Below, in pieces: positions 46,846 through 56,068 of a stretch of DNA of 64,000 bases. The position numbers and the translations under genes were made by a program. Every line of letters starts with the position of its first letter. The first letter of the stretch is position 1. The notes beneath the pieces are model-generated. The model was not told the origin of the DNA. It did not search any database and saw only the letters and a list, made by a program, of their open reading frames with translations. Source of the DNA: Alphaproteobacteria bacterium (GTDB lineage: Bacteria; Pseudomonadota; Alphaproteobacteria; Micavibrionales; Micavibrionaceae); contig NVTV01000001.1 of assembly GCA_002401695.1 (NCBI GenBank), forward strand, positions 234,501 to 298,500, in the 5' to 3' direction.

Positions 46846-47436
46846 ATGTCTGCGTTTAATATGAATGATTACTGGCAAGCTGAAATGCGCGACCATCTGG
46901 AAACCGCACAAAAAACCGCCGATGCCCTGCAAGATGATTTTCAGCACGTCCTTGATGCCTGCGTCAAAGCCATCCGTTCAGGCAACAAAATTATGTTCTT
47001 CGGCAACGGAGGCAGCGCCGCCGATGCGCAGCACCTCGCCACCGAACTGACCGTGCGTTTCATCAATGACCGCGCCCCAATTGCAGCAATTGCCCTGACC
47101 ACCGACACATCAACATTAACAGCAGCAGGCAACGACTTTGGCTTCGACCATATTTTTTCGCGCCAGATTGATGCGCTTGGCAATGCAGGAGACGTCGTAA
47201 TCGCACTCAGCACCTCCGGTAAAAGCCCGAACATCATCAAAGCCCTCGAAACAGCGCGCGCCAAAAGCATCATCACCATCGGCGTTTCAGGACGCGATGG
47301 CGGTGCTATGCCCCCTCTTTGCAATCATATGTTAATCGCCCCCTCAAACAGCACTGCCCGCATTCAGGAAATGCATATTCTGCTCGGCCATATGCTCTGC
47401 GGCGGACTGGAACAATCCTTAGGGCTTGGGTCTTAA
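46846..47436 (+). CDS. gmhA: Sedoheptulose-7-phosphate isomerase
   Basis: First step of ADP-heptose synthesis for the lipopolysaccharide core. The 196-aa SIS-domain protein has the family signatures FFGNGGSAADAQHLATELT (about residues 48-66), TDTSTLTAAGNDFGFDHIF, VIALSTSGKSPNIIKAL and a C-terminal EMHILLGHMLCGGLEQ with metal-binding His/Glu residues. A role as DiaA is less likely because heptose-isomerase-specific segments are kept. It follows the lipoprotein gene. A 12-pair hairpin spans its stop codon. Confidence 0.93.
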   Translation: MSAFNMNDYWQAEMRDHLETAQKTADALQDDFQHVLDACVKAIRSGNKIMFFGNGGSAADAQHLATELTVRFINDRAPIAAIALTTDTSTLTAAGNDFGFDHIFSRQIDALGNAGDVVIALSTSGKSPNIIKALETARAKSIITIGVSGRDGGAMPPLCNHMLIAPSNSTARIQEMHILLGHMLCGGLEQSLGLGS

Positions 47437-47445
47437 GGATTGTTC
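47410..47445 (+). promoter_or_regulatory. 12-pair perfect hairpin across the gmhA stop codon
   Basis: GAACAATCCTTA (47410-47421) and TAAGGATTGTTC (47434-47445) are perfect inverted copies; three more inner pairs are possible. The stop codon lies in the right arm. No T run follows, so a standard terminator is not supported; an RNA-stability or processing hairpin is a fair guess. Confidence 0.6.
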
Positions 47446-47551
47446 AGTATTCTCTTTACAACAAAACGAAAAACTTAACACTTGAGCGAAACGTCGTTTT
47501 GGCTTACAATCCGCTGCGTTTAACCATAAATTTTATAAACAGAGTATCATA

Positions 47552-47797
47552 ATGACAGGACAGAAATCGGTAGAAGCGCTGAGCTTTGAAGAAGCGTTAG
47601 TAGAGCTGGAAAACATTGTTAGAAGCTTGGAAACCGGAGAATCCGCATTGGAAGATTCCATTACGTCCTATGAACGCGGCATTGCCTTAAAGGCACATTG
47701 CGAAAACAAGCTCCGTGATGCACAGGCAAAAATTGAAAAAATATCCATCGGCAATGATGGTTCAATAACAACACAACCCCTAGATTCGGAAGAATAA
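47552..47797 (+). CDS. xseB: Exodeoxyribonuclease VII small subunit
   Basis: An 81-aa partner of XseA in exonuclease VII, which degrades single-stranded DNA. Typical family features: LSFEEALVELENIVRSLETG followed by LEDSITSYERGIALKAHCE and KLRDAQAKIEKI. First gene of the xseB–ispA unit; the ispA start is 3 bases after its stop. Confidence 0.95.
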   Translation: MTGQKSVEALSFEEALVELENIVRSLETGESALEDSITSYERGIALKAHCENKLRDAQAKIEKISIGNDGSITTQPLDSEE

Positions 47798-47800
47798 AAC

Positions 47801-48712
47801 ATGGCACCGTCCCTAAGAGATGCACATCCTGAATTACAAAGTGAAATGAACGCCGTATCTGAGGCAATCAATAAGACCATTGGTCGCCTTTTGCCCGAGA
47901 CCGATCTACCGGAAAATCACCTTTATGATGCGATGCGCCACGGCACTTTAAGCGGCGGCAAGCGATTGCGCCCGTTTCTTGTGATGCATTCTGCGGCACT
48001 GTTCAATGTTGATCCTGCGCGCGCGCGTCGCGTTGCTGCAGCGTTAGAATTTATCCATTGTTATTCTTTGATCCATGATGATTTACCATCTATGGATGAT
48101 GCCGCGCTTCGCCGTGGAAAACCAACTGTGCATATCCAATATGATGAGGCGACAGCAATCCTTGCGGGGGATGCACTCCTCACCTTGGCATTTGAGGTTT
48201 TAAGCGAAAATGAAACCCATGAAGACCCGCGCGTACGTTGTGAGTTAATCCAAACCCTTGCAAGAGCATCGGGTGGTCATGGTATGGTCGGCGGTCAAAT
48301 GCTCGATCTTCTGGCGGAAAAACAAGAATTTGATCTGGGCACAATCTCACGCCTGCAACGCATGAAGACCGGAAAATTAATGGCTTTTGCTTGTGAAGCA
48401 GGTGCAATTATCGGCAAGGCCGGCGGCCCGCAAAAACGCGCTTTATGTAACTATGCACATGATCTTGGCTTGGCTTTCCAAGTCACCGACGATATCCTTG
48501 ATGTTGAAGCTGACCCACAAGATACAGGCAAAGACACAGGCAAAGACGCAGATGCAGGCAAAGCAACTTTTGTCTCCGCAATGGGTAAAGAACAAGCCAA
48601 AGAGCGCGCAGAAATGCTGGTTCACCAAGCCATAGGGCATTTAAAAATATTCGAAGGCCGTGCAGAAATGCTGAAAGAGCTTGCACTCTATGTTCTGGAA
48701 CGCCGCGCATGA
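47801..48712 (+). CDS. ispA: Farnesyl/geranyl diphosphate synthase
   Basis: Condenses IPP with allylic diphosphates to make farnesyl diphosphate. The 303-aa protein has the two Asp-rich motifs: DDLPSMDD (about residues 92-99) and DDILDVEAD (about 228-236), plus SGGKRLRPFLV near the N-terminus and the substrate-binding RMKTGKLMAFACEAG. A short Gly-Lys-Asp repeat (DTGKDTGKDADAGKA) in the loop after the second motif is a local expansion. Co-transcribed with xseB; the next gene overlaps its stop by 4 bases. Confidence 0.96.
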   Translation: MAPSLRDAHPELQSEMNAVSEAINKTIGRLLPETDLPENHLYDAMRHGTLSGGKRLRPFLVMHSAALFNVDPARARRVAAALEFIHCYSLIHDDLPSMDDAALRRGKPTVHIQYDEATAILAGDALLTLAFEVLSENETHEDPRVRCELIQTLARASGGHGMVGGQMLDLLAEKQEFDLGTISRLQRMKTGKLMAFACEAGAIIGKAGGPQKRALCNYAHDLGLAFQVTDDILDVEADPQDTGKDTGKDADAGKATFVSAMGKEQAKERAEMLVHQAIGHLKIFEGRAEMLKELALYVLERRA

Positions 48713-49005
48713 AAGCCAATCTGATTTTGAACCAAAGCAACGAAATTGCTTTTATGTATGGTGAAGATCTTGGGTTCGAGCCTGAATGGGCCTCTATTGA
48801 CGTTGAACATGGTGAACTTTATATCGCCGAGATTGGCGAAACAGGCGAAGGTAAGCACATAAAATTAGACTCAATAAAACAAGAAATATACGAACGCATT
48901 CTGCCTGATACGCAAATATTACTCGTCCGCGTGAAAGACAGCGACATTACAAAGCCCGAGCACACAGCATGGGTTCCTCTGATGATCACGCAAAAAATAC
49001 TATAA
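48709..49005 (+). CDS. Hypothetical protein, 98 aa
   Basis: A small acidic protein, beta-rich, with no signal or membrane segment. Its ATG overlaps the ispA stop (ATGA), so it is translationally coupled to ispA. Sequence features: LGFEPEWASIDVEHGELYIAE and a C-terminal TAWVPLMITQKIL. I do not recognise a family. Lies between ispA and dxs, where most alphaproteobacteria have no gene. Confidence 0.78.
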   Translation: MKANLILNQSNEIAFMYGEDLGFEPEWASIDVEHGELYIAEIGETGEGKHIKLDSIKQEIYERILPDTQILLVRVKDSDITKPEHTAWVPLMITQKIL

Positions 49006-49067
49006 ATTTGCTTCTTTCTCTTTAAATCACTATAATTTAAGAATAGATATAATTCAGGAAAATCAAC

Positions 49068-49382
49068 ATGAACAACCAAATGTCAGCACCACAAGATGAG
49101 CAACCAGGTTTAGACGAGTCTGATATCCTGCCGTTGCAGCAAGAAGACCGCTCTGCTGATAATCCGATGGGCACTGTTATGAATTTCCTCGGGCTTGCGG
49201 TTATGGCGGATTTAACGGTCAGCACACTCGAAACTGTTGGCGCGATGGATGGCGGGCTGGATATGACCGCGATAACGCCCGTTGTTGTTATCGAACCTAT
49301 GCCTGACCTGGACTTTGGAATAGAATCTCCAATGGGTGGAATAGGTGCGCCATCAATATCGACGCCATCATTCACAGCATAA
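49068..49382 (+). CDS. Hypothetical protein, 104 aa
   Basis: A small protein, acidic and Met/Pro/Gly-rich, starting with a hydrophilic Gln/Asp-rich stretch (about residues 1-33), then a mildly hydrophobic segment (MGTVMNFLGLAVMADLTV, about 34-51) and a low-complexity tail ending in SISTPSFTA. AGGA lies 9 bases before the start. The segment might associate with a membrane. No family recognised. Lies between the ispA-linked small gene and dxs. Confidence 0.6.
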   Translation: MNNQMSAPQDEQPGLDESDILPLQQEDRSADNPMGTVMNFLGLAVMADLTVSTLETVGAMDGGLDMTAITPVVVIEPMPDLDFGIESPMGGIGAPSISTPSFTA

Positions 49383-49476
49383 ATATAGCACTTTCCTTTA
49401 AATAATATCACCGGAATGCGGCTTTGAGTAAGAAATGCTTTGCCCGAATGTTGTCTTTAGGTTAAAAAGACACACG

Positions 49477-51444
49477 ATGAGACAAGCACAACAAAAACAA
49501 ACCGAAATGCCGCAGAGCCATGAAGCCGAATCCTTACTTGATTCTGTTGAATTCCCAAGCGATATAAAATGCTTTACCGACCAAGAACTCATACAGCTTT
49601 CAGATGATGTGCGCAGGCATATGGTCGTCAATGTCGCCAAAACAGGCGGACATTTAGGCGCAGGTTTAGGCGTTGTGGAACTGGCTGTTGCGCTGCACGC
49701 GGTATTTAATACACCAAAAGACCGCATTATCTGGGATGTCGGACATCAATCCTATCCCCACAAAATCCTGACCGGACGTAAAAACCAAATGCATACACTG
49801 CGCCAAGGTGGCGGCCTGTCCGGCTTTACCAAGCGTAGCGAAAGCGAATACGACCCCTTTGGCGCGGCGCATAGCTCTACCTCTATTTCTGCCGGATTAG
49901 GCATGGCGGTTGCCCGCGACCTATCCAAGTTGCTTGAAGACAACGAAGATCAAGAACACGATAAACATGTAATCGCCGTGATTGGCGATGGTGCAATGTC
50001 TGCGGGCATGGCTTATGAAGCCATGAATAACGCAGGCGCACAAACCATTAACGGTAAGAAAAGCCGCCTGATTGTAATCTTAAATGACAATGAAATGTCC
50101 ATTGCTCCGCCCGTTGGCGCGATGAGCAGACATCTAACAAAAATAGTATCCTCAAAACCCTATATCACCGCCCGTGAGCTTGGTAAAAAAATCACCGACA
50201 TCCTGCCATCTCCCATACGCCACGTTGCAAAACGCGCAGAAGAAAGCGCACGGATGGCACTGGGCAGCGGCACAATGTTCGAAGAGATGGGCTTCTACTA
50301 TATCGGGCCCGTGGATGGTCATAACCTTGAACACTTGTTGCCTATTCTACGTAATATCCGCGACAGCGACCACGAAGGCCCTGTATTGATCCACGTGATC
50401 ACACAAAAAGGTAAGGGCTATCTCCCTGCCGAAAATTCAAAAGATAAAATGCATGGCGTAAAGAAATTCGATGTCATCACAGGCGCGCAAGCCAAATCAA
50501 AACCCTCCGCGCCCAGCTATACCAATGTTTATGCCGATACTTTGATTGCACTGGCACGTAAAGATACAAAGATTGTCGGCATCACGGCCGCGATGCCCTG
50601 TGGTACAGGTATGGATGCCTTTGCACAAGAATTCCCAGAACGCACATTCGATGTCGGCATTGCCGAACAACACGCCGTAACATTTGCCGCAGGCATGGCA
50701 ACAGAAGGATACAAACCCTTCGTCACCATATATTCAACATTCCTGCAACGCGCCTATGATCAAGTTGTTCACGATGTCGCCATCCAGAATATCCCCGTAC
50801 GCTTTGCAATAGATCGCGCAGGACTGGTTGGCGCAGATGGACAAACACATGCGGGCAGTTTCGATATCGCCTATTTAGGGTGTTTACCAAATTTCGTAAT
50901 TATGGCACCTGCCGATGAAGCCGAGCTGATGCACATGGTAGCCACAGCCGCGGCATATAACGATGGCCCAATTGCTTTCCGTTATCCACGCGGTGAAGGC
51001 GTTGGCATAGACCTTCCGGAGACACCTGAAATCCTGCCTATCGGAAAAGGTCGTATTATCCAAAAAGGTAAAAAGATTGCCCTGCTTTCTCTAGGCACAC
51101 GTTTGGAGGAATGCAAAAGTGCAGCAGCCATACTGAAAGATAAACTCGGGCTTGAAGTCACAATTGCCGATGCTCGCTTTGCCAAACCATTGGATACGGA
51201 AATGCTGGCGCAGCTTGCTAAAAATCACGATGCCTTGATCACGATCGAGGAAGGCGCGCGCGGCGGATTTGGCACGTATGTTCTGGAACACCTCTCTAGC
51301 CAAGGCTTGATGGATAAGGGGCTAAAGGTACGAACAATGACCCTGCCCGATACCTTTCAGGATCACGATACGCCGTCTATACAATATGATGAAGCAGGTT
51401 TAACCGCACACCATATTGCGACCCTTGCCTCTTCCCTCATTTAG
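49477..51444 (+). CDS. dxs: 1-deoxy-D-xylulose-5-phosphate synthase
   Basis: First and rate-limiting step of the non-mevalonate isoprenoid pathway, thiamine-diphosphate dependent, from pyruvate and glyceraldehyde-3-phosphate. The 655-aa protein has the substrate/ThDP regions [19 protein letters not shown], the ThDP motif [18 protein letters not shown] (about residues 170-187), [18 protein letters not shown], and the transketolase Pyr domain with [14 protein letters not shown] and [15 protein letters not shown]. The frame runs back to 49435; ATG 49477 gives a normal length but the ribosome site is weak, so the start is uncertain. Confidence 0.96.
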   Translation: MRQAQQKQTEMPQSHEAESLLDSVEFPSDIKCFTDQELIQLSDDVRRHMVVNVAKTGGHLGAGLGVVELAVALHAVFNTPKDRIIWDVGHQSYPHKILTGRKNQMHTLRQGGGLSGFTKRSESEYDPFGAAHSSTSISAGLGMAVARDLSKLLEDNEDQEHDKHVIAVIGDGAMSAGMAYEAMNNAGAQTINGKKSRLIVILNDNEMSIAPPVGAMSRHLTKIVSSKPYITARELGKKITDILPSPIRHVAKRAEESARMALGSGTMFEEMGFYYIGPVDGHNLEHLLPILRNIRDSDHEGPVLIHVITQKGKGYLPAENSKDKMHGVKKFDVITGAQAKSKPSAPSYTNVYADTLIALARKDTKIVGITAAMPCGTGMDAFAQEFPERTFDVGIAEQHAVTFAAGMATEGYKPFVTIYSTFLQRAYDQVVHDVAIQNIPVRFAIDRAGLVGADGQTHAGSFDIAYLGCLPNFVIMAPADEAELMHMVATAAAYNDGPIAFRYPRGEGVGIDLPETPEILPIGKGRIIQKGKKIALLSLGTRLEECKSAAAILKDKLGLEVTIADARFAKPLDTEMLAQLAKNHDALITIEEGARGGFGTYVLEHLSSQGLMDKGLKVRTMTLPDTFQDHDTPSIQYDEAGLTAHHIATLASSLI

Positions 51445-51460
51445 AACTAGAATTATTTAA

Positions 51461-52210
51461 ATGACGATCGAAAAACCAACAATCATGATATTCGATATGG
51501 ACGGGACAGCCGTAAGGCATATAAATCCACGTCTTTTGCATCTCCTCGAATTTCTTGATGGCATTTGCTATAAGCTGTCCAAACTATTCGCTTGGCTTTT
51601 TAAGCGTGGCGCAAAGGGACGCATGGTGCCCGAATGGCATGACCCTGAATGGATTAACCCGACCAAGAAAAAACCTAGATTACTCGTCCATCGCGCAATT
51701 CATAAAGTGCGCCGTAAACCGGTTGAACAAATCGTGCAGCCCTGTCCCGGCCTGTATGATGTTCTGGATCTTCTAACCGAGAATAATATTCCGATCGGTC
51801 TGGTCAGTAATGGCCTCGGCAAAGGCTATGGCCATGATATTTTAAAGAAATTTGACCTTAATCACTATTTCAAAGCAACTGTATTTCGCGAAGACCTAAA
51901 AAATTCAAAACCAAATCCAGAGCCTGTTTTACTTGCACTAAAACGCATGGAGATCGAGCCAAAAGATGATGACGTTATCTGGTTCTTAGGCGACCGCCAT
52001 AAAGATGTTATTACCGCGCTGGCGGCAGATAAACTTGTAAAAGGGAACGTTATGCCAATCGCCGTGGCATTAAGTGCCTCTGTTGGAATAATAGAAAACA
52101 ACCTTGGCTCCGATCATATTATCATGTCATTCCATGATATGTATGACCAACTTCGCCAAATGTTTGAAGAAGACAAAAAGTCACAGCACAAAAACGCAGC
52201 AACAGCCTAG
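51461..52210 (+). CDS. HAD-family hydrolase
   Basis: A 249-aa HAD-superfamily phosphatase-like protein with motif I FDMDGTA (about residues 11-17), motif II LVSNGLGKG, motif III Lys in DLKNSKPNPEP and motif IV FLGDRHKDVITA. An insert between motifs I and II (about 35-85, WLFKRGAKGRMVPEWHDPEW) is basic and hydrophobic and could form a cap or contact a membrane. PGP-like (phosphoglycolate phosphatase) or similar small-molecule phosphatase; substrate unknown. It follows dxs by 16 bases. Confidence 0.88.
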   Translation: MTIEKPTIMIFDMDGTAVRHINPRLLHLLEFLDGICYKLSKLFAWLFKRGAKGRMVPEWHDPEWINPTKKKPRLLVHRAIHKVRRKPVEQIVQPCPGLYDVLDLLTENNIPIGLVSNGLGKGYGHDILKKFDLNHYFKATVFREDLKNSKPNPEPVLLALKRMEIEPKDDDVIWFLGDRHKDVITALAADKLVKGNVMPIAVALSASVGIIENNLGSDHIIMSFHDMYDQLRQMFEEDKKSQHKNAATA

Positions 52211-52215
52211 GTTTT

Positions 52216-54138
52216 TTATTTAATTTTTATCGGCGCATAAACACTGTTTTGTGAATTCTGCATAATCATAAATTCTGAAATAACAGGTTGAAACTCACGT
52301 AAGATTGTCGCCTGTATACCCATAATTTTACCCGCTGCAACTTGACCTTCAAGCAATTGAACGAACTTCTCTATCGGCGTTAAAGGCTTTGGCAAGATCA
52401 CAACATCGACATCATGACGATCCGTGCCACCCGCCTGCACCGCGGCATAATCCAGTGCCTCATTCAAACCACCAAACTGATCGGCAATCCCGATTTTAAC
52501 CGCGCTGGTACCAACCCATACGCGACCGCGGGCAATCTTATCGACTTGTTTAATGCTCATGTTACGCCCTTTTGCAACACGTGCGATAAAACTGTCATAA
52601 ATATGATCCAGCATTAAATTCATGCGCGCAGCTTCACTTTTAGAGAACGGCGTATTCATAGAAAACATTGCGGCGTTTTTGCCTTCGTTTATGCGCTCCC
52701 AATTCACGCCTAAATTCTCCCACAATTTCTGGGCGGAAACCTTGCCGCCCAACACACCGATAGACCCTGTAATCGTTGTTGGAAGAACAAAAATTTCATC
52801 CGCAGAAGCAGAAATCCAATATCCACCGGATGCTGCCATTGGCCCCATAGAGACGGTAATCGTCTTGCCTTCTTCTTGAACAATCTCTACCGCGCGTAAA
52901 ATTGTTTCCGAGGCAACGGGCGAACCACCGGGGCTATCCACCCGCAAAACAACAGCATCAATATCCTCATCATAAGCCGCACGCAATAACGCGCCGGAAA
53001 TTTTATCTGCCGCCGCAACGCCGCCGCCCATCACACCAGCGCGCACAGAGGCACTGCTACCATCCGTATCCACAATCGCACCCACCGCATAAATCAATGC
53101 AACGCGCGGAATATCACTCGCCTTCTCCTTTGTAAGTAATGCGTCAGTAATCGCATTATCCCGCACCGTAATTTTATTCATATATTTATCAAAGTTGATA
53201 TAGGTCAGCGTCTCGCTTTTCGGTTCACCCGTTACGCGCATGCTAATCTGCTCAACCAGCTTATCCGCATAATCAACCTTATCAACAAGACCAATATCCA
53301 ACGCTTCATCAGCCAGCAACATTCCGCGATCAACAAACGACTTAAACGCCGCAACAGTAACATCCCTGTCTTGTGCAATATCCTTACTCAACACATCGTA
53401 GATATCTGTGATCAGTGCCTGCATAGCGCGCCGATTTGCTTCCGACATCTCTGAATTGGTTAGGCTTTCATACGCACTCTTATACTCTTTGCGTTGAAAG
53501 AATTGCGGCTCTATACCGATCTTGTCCAGAACATCACGCAGAAACGGCATCTCCGCACTTAAACCCGTAATCATAAGATTACCCATGGGCTGTATCCATA
53601 TTTCATCGAAACTGGCGGCAAGATAATACCCACCGAGGCCTGTATCGTATGACGGCGCATAGATATAGGCGAACTTACCGCTTTTCCGAAAGCTCTTAAT
53701 CGCCGCGCGTAACTCTTCAATATGCGCAACAGCGTAATGCCCTTGCGTCAAATGCGCATAAATCCCTTCAACCCGCGGATCGTTTTTTGCATTTTCAATA
53801 GCATCTGTGAAGGTCTTCATTGTCTTGATATTATTGCTGAAAGAATCCGCAAACCCCGAATCTACGGGAAGGTCGCCAAGCGCGCCATCCAGATCCATAT
53901 ACAGCACCATTTGTTCCGGCAATTCCACATTCATATTCATATCATCAACAACTGAAGAAACCATCCATGTCGTCAAAATCACCAATAACAAGACGCTTGC
54001 ACCAATCAGCATGCAGGTTTTCTTTAAAGCCATCCACAAAATCGGCCATACACGCCATTTAATCTTAGGCTTTTTCACCACCTTAGGAACAGATGAGCTG
54101 TAGAGGTTCTTACGTCTTGACCAAGGATCTTTTTTCAT
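52216..54138 (-). CDS. sppA: Signal peptide peptidase SppA, 67 kDa type
   Basis: A membrane serine protease that degrades leftover signal peptides. The 640-aa protein has a membrane segment near the N-terminus (about residues 30-57), and two tandem S49 peptidase domains: an N-terminal half carrying the catalytic Lys (QRKEYKSAYESL) and a C-terminal half with the Ser nucleophile (MGPMAASGGYWISASADEIF) and VLRVDSPGGSPVASETI. The two-domain layout is that of E. coli SppA. Convergent with the HAD gene at a 5-base gap. Confidence 0.95.
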   Translation of the reverse strand: MKKDPWSRRKNLYSSSVPKVVKKPKIKWRVWPILWMALKKTCMLIGASVLLLVILTTWMVSSVVDDMNMNVELPEQMVLYMDLDGALGDLPVDSGFADSFSNNIKTMKTFTDAIENAKNDPRVEGIYAHLTQGHYAVAHIEELRAAIKSFRKSGKFAYIYAPSYDTGLGGYYLAASFDEIWIQPMGNLMITGLSAEMPFLRDVLDKIGIEPQFFQRKEYKSAYESLTNSEMSEANRRAMQALITDIYDVLSKDIAQDRDVTVAAFKSFVDRGMLLADEALDIGLVDKVDYADKLVEQISMRVTGEPKSETLTYINFDKYMNKITVRDNAITDALLTKEKASDIPRVALIYAVGAIVDTDGSSASVRAGVMGGGVAAADKISGALLRAAYDEDIDAVVLRVDSPGGSPVASETILRAVEIVQEEGKTITVSMGPMAASGGYWISASADEIFVLPTTITGSIGVLGGKVSAQKLWENLGVNWERINEGKNAAMFSMNTPFSKSEAARMNLMLDHIYDSFIARVAKGRNMSIKQVDKIARGRVWVGTSAVKIGIADQFGGLNEALDYAAVQAGGTDRHDVDVVILPKPLTPIEKFVQLLEGQVAAGKIMGIQATILREFQPVISEFMIMQNSQNSVYAPIKIK

Positions 54139-54159
54139 CTTTTTCTCTTATAAATAAAA

Positions 54160-55245
54160 TTACAGGCACTGCGCTTTATGGCGCAACCAATGATCAGCAA
54201 GCACGCAAGCCATCATCGCCTCCACCACTGGAACACCGCGAATTCCCACACAAGGATCATGCCGTCCCTTCGTTATGATTTCGGTTTCCGTCCCATCCAT
54301 ATCAATAGTTTTACGCGGCATAAGGATAGAGCTGGTCGGTTTAAAACCAACGCGCGCCACAATGTCCTGACCGGAAGAAAGACCGCCCAAAATACCGCCT
54401 GCATGGTTCGAAAGGAATGTAGGCTTACCATCATCCCCTATTCTCATCTCATCCGCATTTTCTTCACCGCCAAAGGCCACGGTGTCAAACCCAGAGCCAA
54501 TTTCAACAGCTTTAACCGCATTGATACTCATCATGGCTTTGGCGATATCTGCGTCCAGCTTATCATAAACTGGGGCGCCAAGCCCTGCGGGAATACCGCT
54601 GGCATGGACTTCAACAAGTGCGCCTGCGCTGGAGCCATTCTTACGCACACCATCAAGATAGCGCGCCCAATCTTCCGCCGCCTGCGCATCAGGGGAGAAA
54701 AACGGGTTTTGCGTCACCTGATCCCAATCCCAATTATCACGGTTTAGCGTTTCAGTGCCAACCTGCACAACACACGCACGGATTTTCACCTCTGCGCCTA
54801 TTTGATGTTCCAAAACCTTACGCGCCACCGCACCCGCAGCAACACGCATCGCCGTCTCACGCGCGGAAGAACGCCCGCCGCCACGATAATCACGAATGCC
54901 ATATTTCTCATTATAGGTAAAATCAGCATGACCCGGACGGAATTTGTCTTTTATATCGCTGTAATCTTTAGATTTCTGATCTGTATTATGGATCAACAAA
55001 CCAATCGGCGTGCCAGTTGTCATCCCCTCAAACACACCGGATAGGATTTGCACTTCATCCGCCTCTCTACGTTGCGTCGTATGGCGATTTTGACCCGGCT
55101 TGCGTAAATCGAGGAATTGCTGAATATAGGCCTCATCCAAAGGAATACGCGGTGACACACCATCGACAACGCACCCAATCGCCGTCCCGTGGCTCTCACC
55201 AAAAGTTGTGTATTGGAATAAAGTCCCGAAACGATTACCTGACAT
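54160..55245 (-). CDS. aroC: Chorismate synthase
   Basis: Last step of the shikimate pathway, FMN-dependent, giving chorismate. The 361-aa protein has the three family signatures: [20 protein letters not shown] (about residues 14-33), a central [19 protein letters not shown] and the C-terminal [19 protein letters not shown]. Usual length. It lies 3 bases after the thioesterase gene on the same strand. Confidence 0.97.
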   Translation of the reverse strand: MSGNRFGTLFQYTTFGESHGTAIGCVVDGVSPRIPLDEAYIQQFLDLRKPGQNRHTTQRREADEVQILSGVFEGMTTGTPIGLLIHNTDQKSKDYSDIKDKFRPGHADFTYNEKYGIRDYRGGGRSSARETAMRVAAGAVARKVLEHQIGAEVKIRACVVQVGTETLNRDNWDWDQVTQNPFFSPDAQAAEDWARYLDGVRKNGSSAGALVEVHASGIPAGLGAPVYDKLDADIAKAMMSINAVKAVEIGSGFDTVAFGGEENADEMRIGDDGKPTFLSNHAGGILGGLSSGQDIVARVGFKPTSSILMPRKTIDMDGTETEIITKGRHDPCVGIRGVPVVEAMMACVLADHWLRHKAQCL

Positions 55246-55248
55246 ACT

Positions 55249-55710
55249 CTAACCTATCTTAATATTTTCTTTTTGTGTGCTGAGCGTCCCTTGTTCAATC
55301 ACCGCGACAGTTAAACGAGAGATCGCTGTGCGCTTGCCTGTGGCTTCTTCATGCATATCAATTTGCCATACTTGCGTCCGCCGCCCAACATGTAAGGGCG
55401 CACACGTCCCGACAACGTGGCCTTGCGTCACCGCGCGAATATGATTGACGTTAATTTCCAAACCAACAGCGCGAAATTTATCAGGATCAACAGTCATCCA
55501 TGCCGCAACGCTGCCCAAGCTCTCTGCCAGAACGCAGCTTGCGCCGCCATGTAAAATGCCAAAGGGCTGCATTGTGCGATGATCAACGGGAATACGGCCT
55601 GTTAAAAAATCGTCTCCGATTTCCAGAAACTCAAAGCCAATATGCTCCCCCATATTTGCACTACGCAATCCCTGAAGGTAATCAATTTTGTAATCTTTAA
55701 ACCAGATCAT
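55249..55710 (-). CDS. PaaI-type hotdog thioesterase
   Basis: A 153-aa protein with the PaaI/4-hydroxybenzoyl-CoA thioesterase hotdog pattern: TMQPFGILHGGASCVLAESLGSVAAW, shortened here to GILHGGASCVLAESLGS (about residues 50-66), and LEINVNHIRAVTQGHVVG after it. Resembles YdiI/MenI and EntH-type acyl-CoA thioesterases that act on menaquinone or siderophore intermediates. The exact substrate is open. It lies 12 bases after the small secreted protein gene. Confidence 0.9.
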   Translation of the reverse strand: MIWFKDYKIDYLQGLRSANMGEHIGFEFLEIGDDFLTGRIPVDHRTMQPFGILHGGASCVLAESLGSVAAWMTVDPDKFRAVGLEINVNHIRAVTQGHVVGTCAPLHVGRRTQVWQIDMHEEATGKRTAISRLTVAVIEQGTLSTQKENIKIG

Positions 55711-55722
55711 TTAAATCTATCC

Positions 55723-56067
55723 TTAATCCAACAAATGCGGAAGAATTCCATCAACATCCGACTTCACACACCGCACTCCAATCTCTTTGAGATCAGAAGC
55801 TTTTCGCTCCATATAAATACCATGATATACTGATGCAAACGTTATTACGTTATCTGGTTTTTCTGACTGCCTTAGCATCTTCATAAAAGGTAAGAAACTT
55901 TTTTTACGCCAATCCAAGCCACACCACTCAGCAATCGCAGAAACTTCACCTCGAGATTTTATCTGCACCCGTTCTTCATCAGATATAGGTGAAGCCGCAT
56001 AAGAATCAAAACCAACGAGGAAAATTAGCCCTGCTATAACAAGCCGAACAATATTGTTCTGTGACAC
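55723..56067 (-). CDS. Small secreted protein of unknown function
   Basis: A 114-aa protein with an N-terminal signal peptide (VIAGLIFLVGFDSYA, cleavage likely after YAAS). The mature part has two Cys (EWCGLDW and GVRCVKS) that may form a disulfide. No family recognised; the shape recalls small helical periplasmic proteins of alphaproteobacteria. A GTG at 56067 with GAGG 9 bases upstream is preferred; a further GTG at 56082 would overlap the fabI end. Overlaps or abuts fabI and may be co-transcribed with it. Confidence 0.75.
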   Translation of the reverse strand: MSQNNIVRLVIAGLIFLVGFDSYAASPISDEERVQIKSRGEVSAIAEWCGLDWRKKSFLPFMKMLRQSEKPDNVITFASVYHGIYMERKASDLKEIGVRCVKSDVDGILPHLLD

Positions 56068-56068
56068 G

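Noticed and set aside
47319-47552. A 77-codon frame across the gmhA end and the xseB leader
   Set aside because: Overlaps gmhA for most of its first half in another frame, no ribosome site, and composition of an out-of-frame reading.
48520-48560. Short GACACAGGCAAA-type repeat in ispA as a possible mobile or regulatory repeat
   Set aside because: In frame and encodes a GKD loop expansion between conserved motifs; local replication slippage is enough to explain it.
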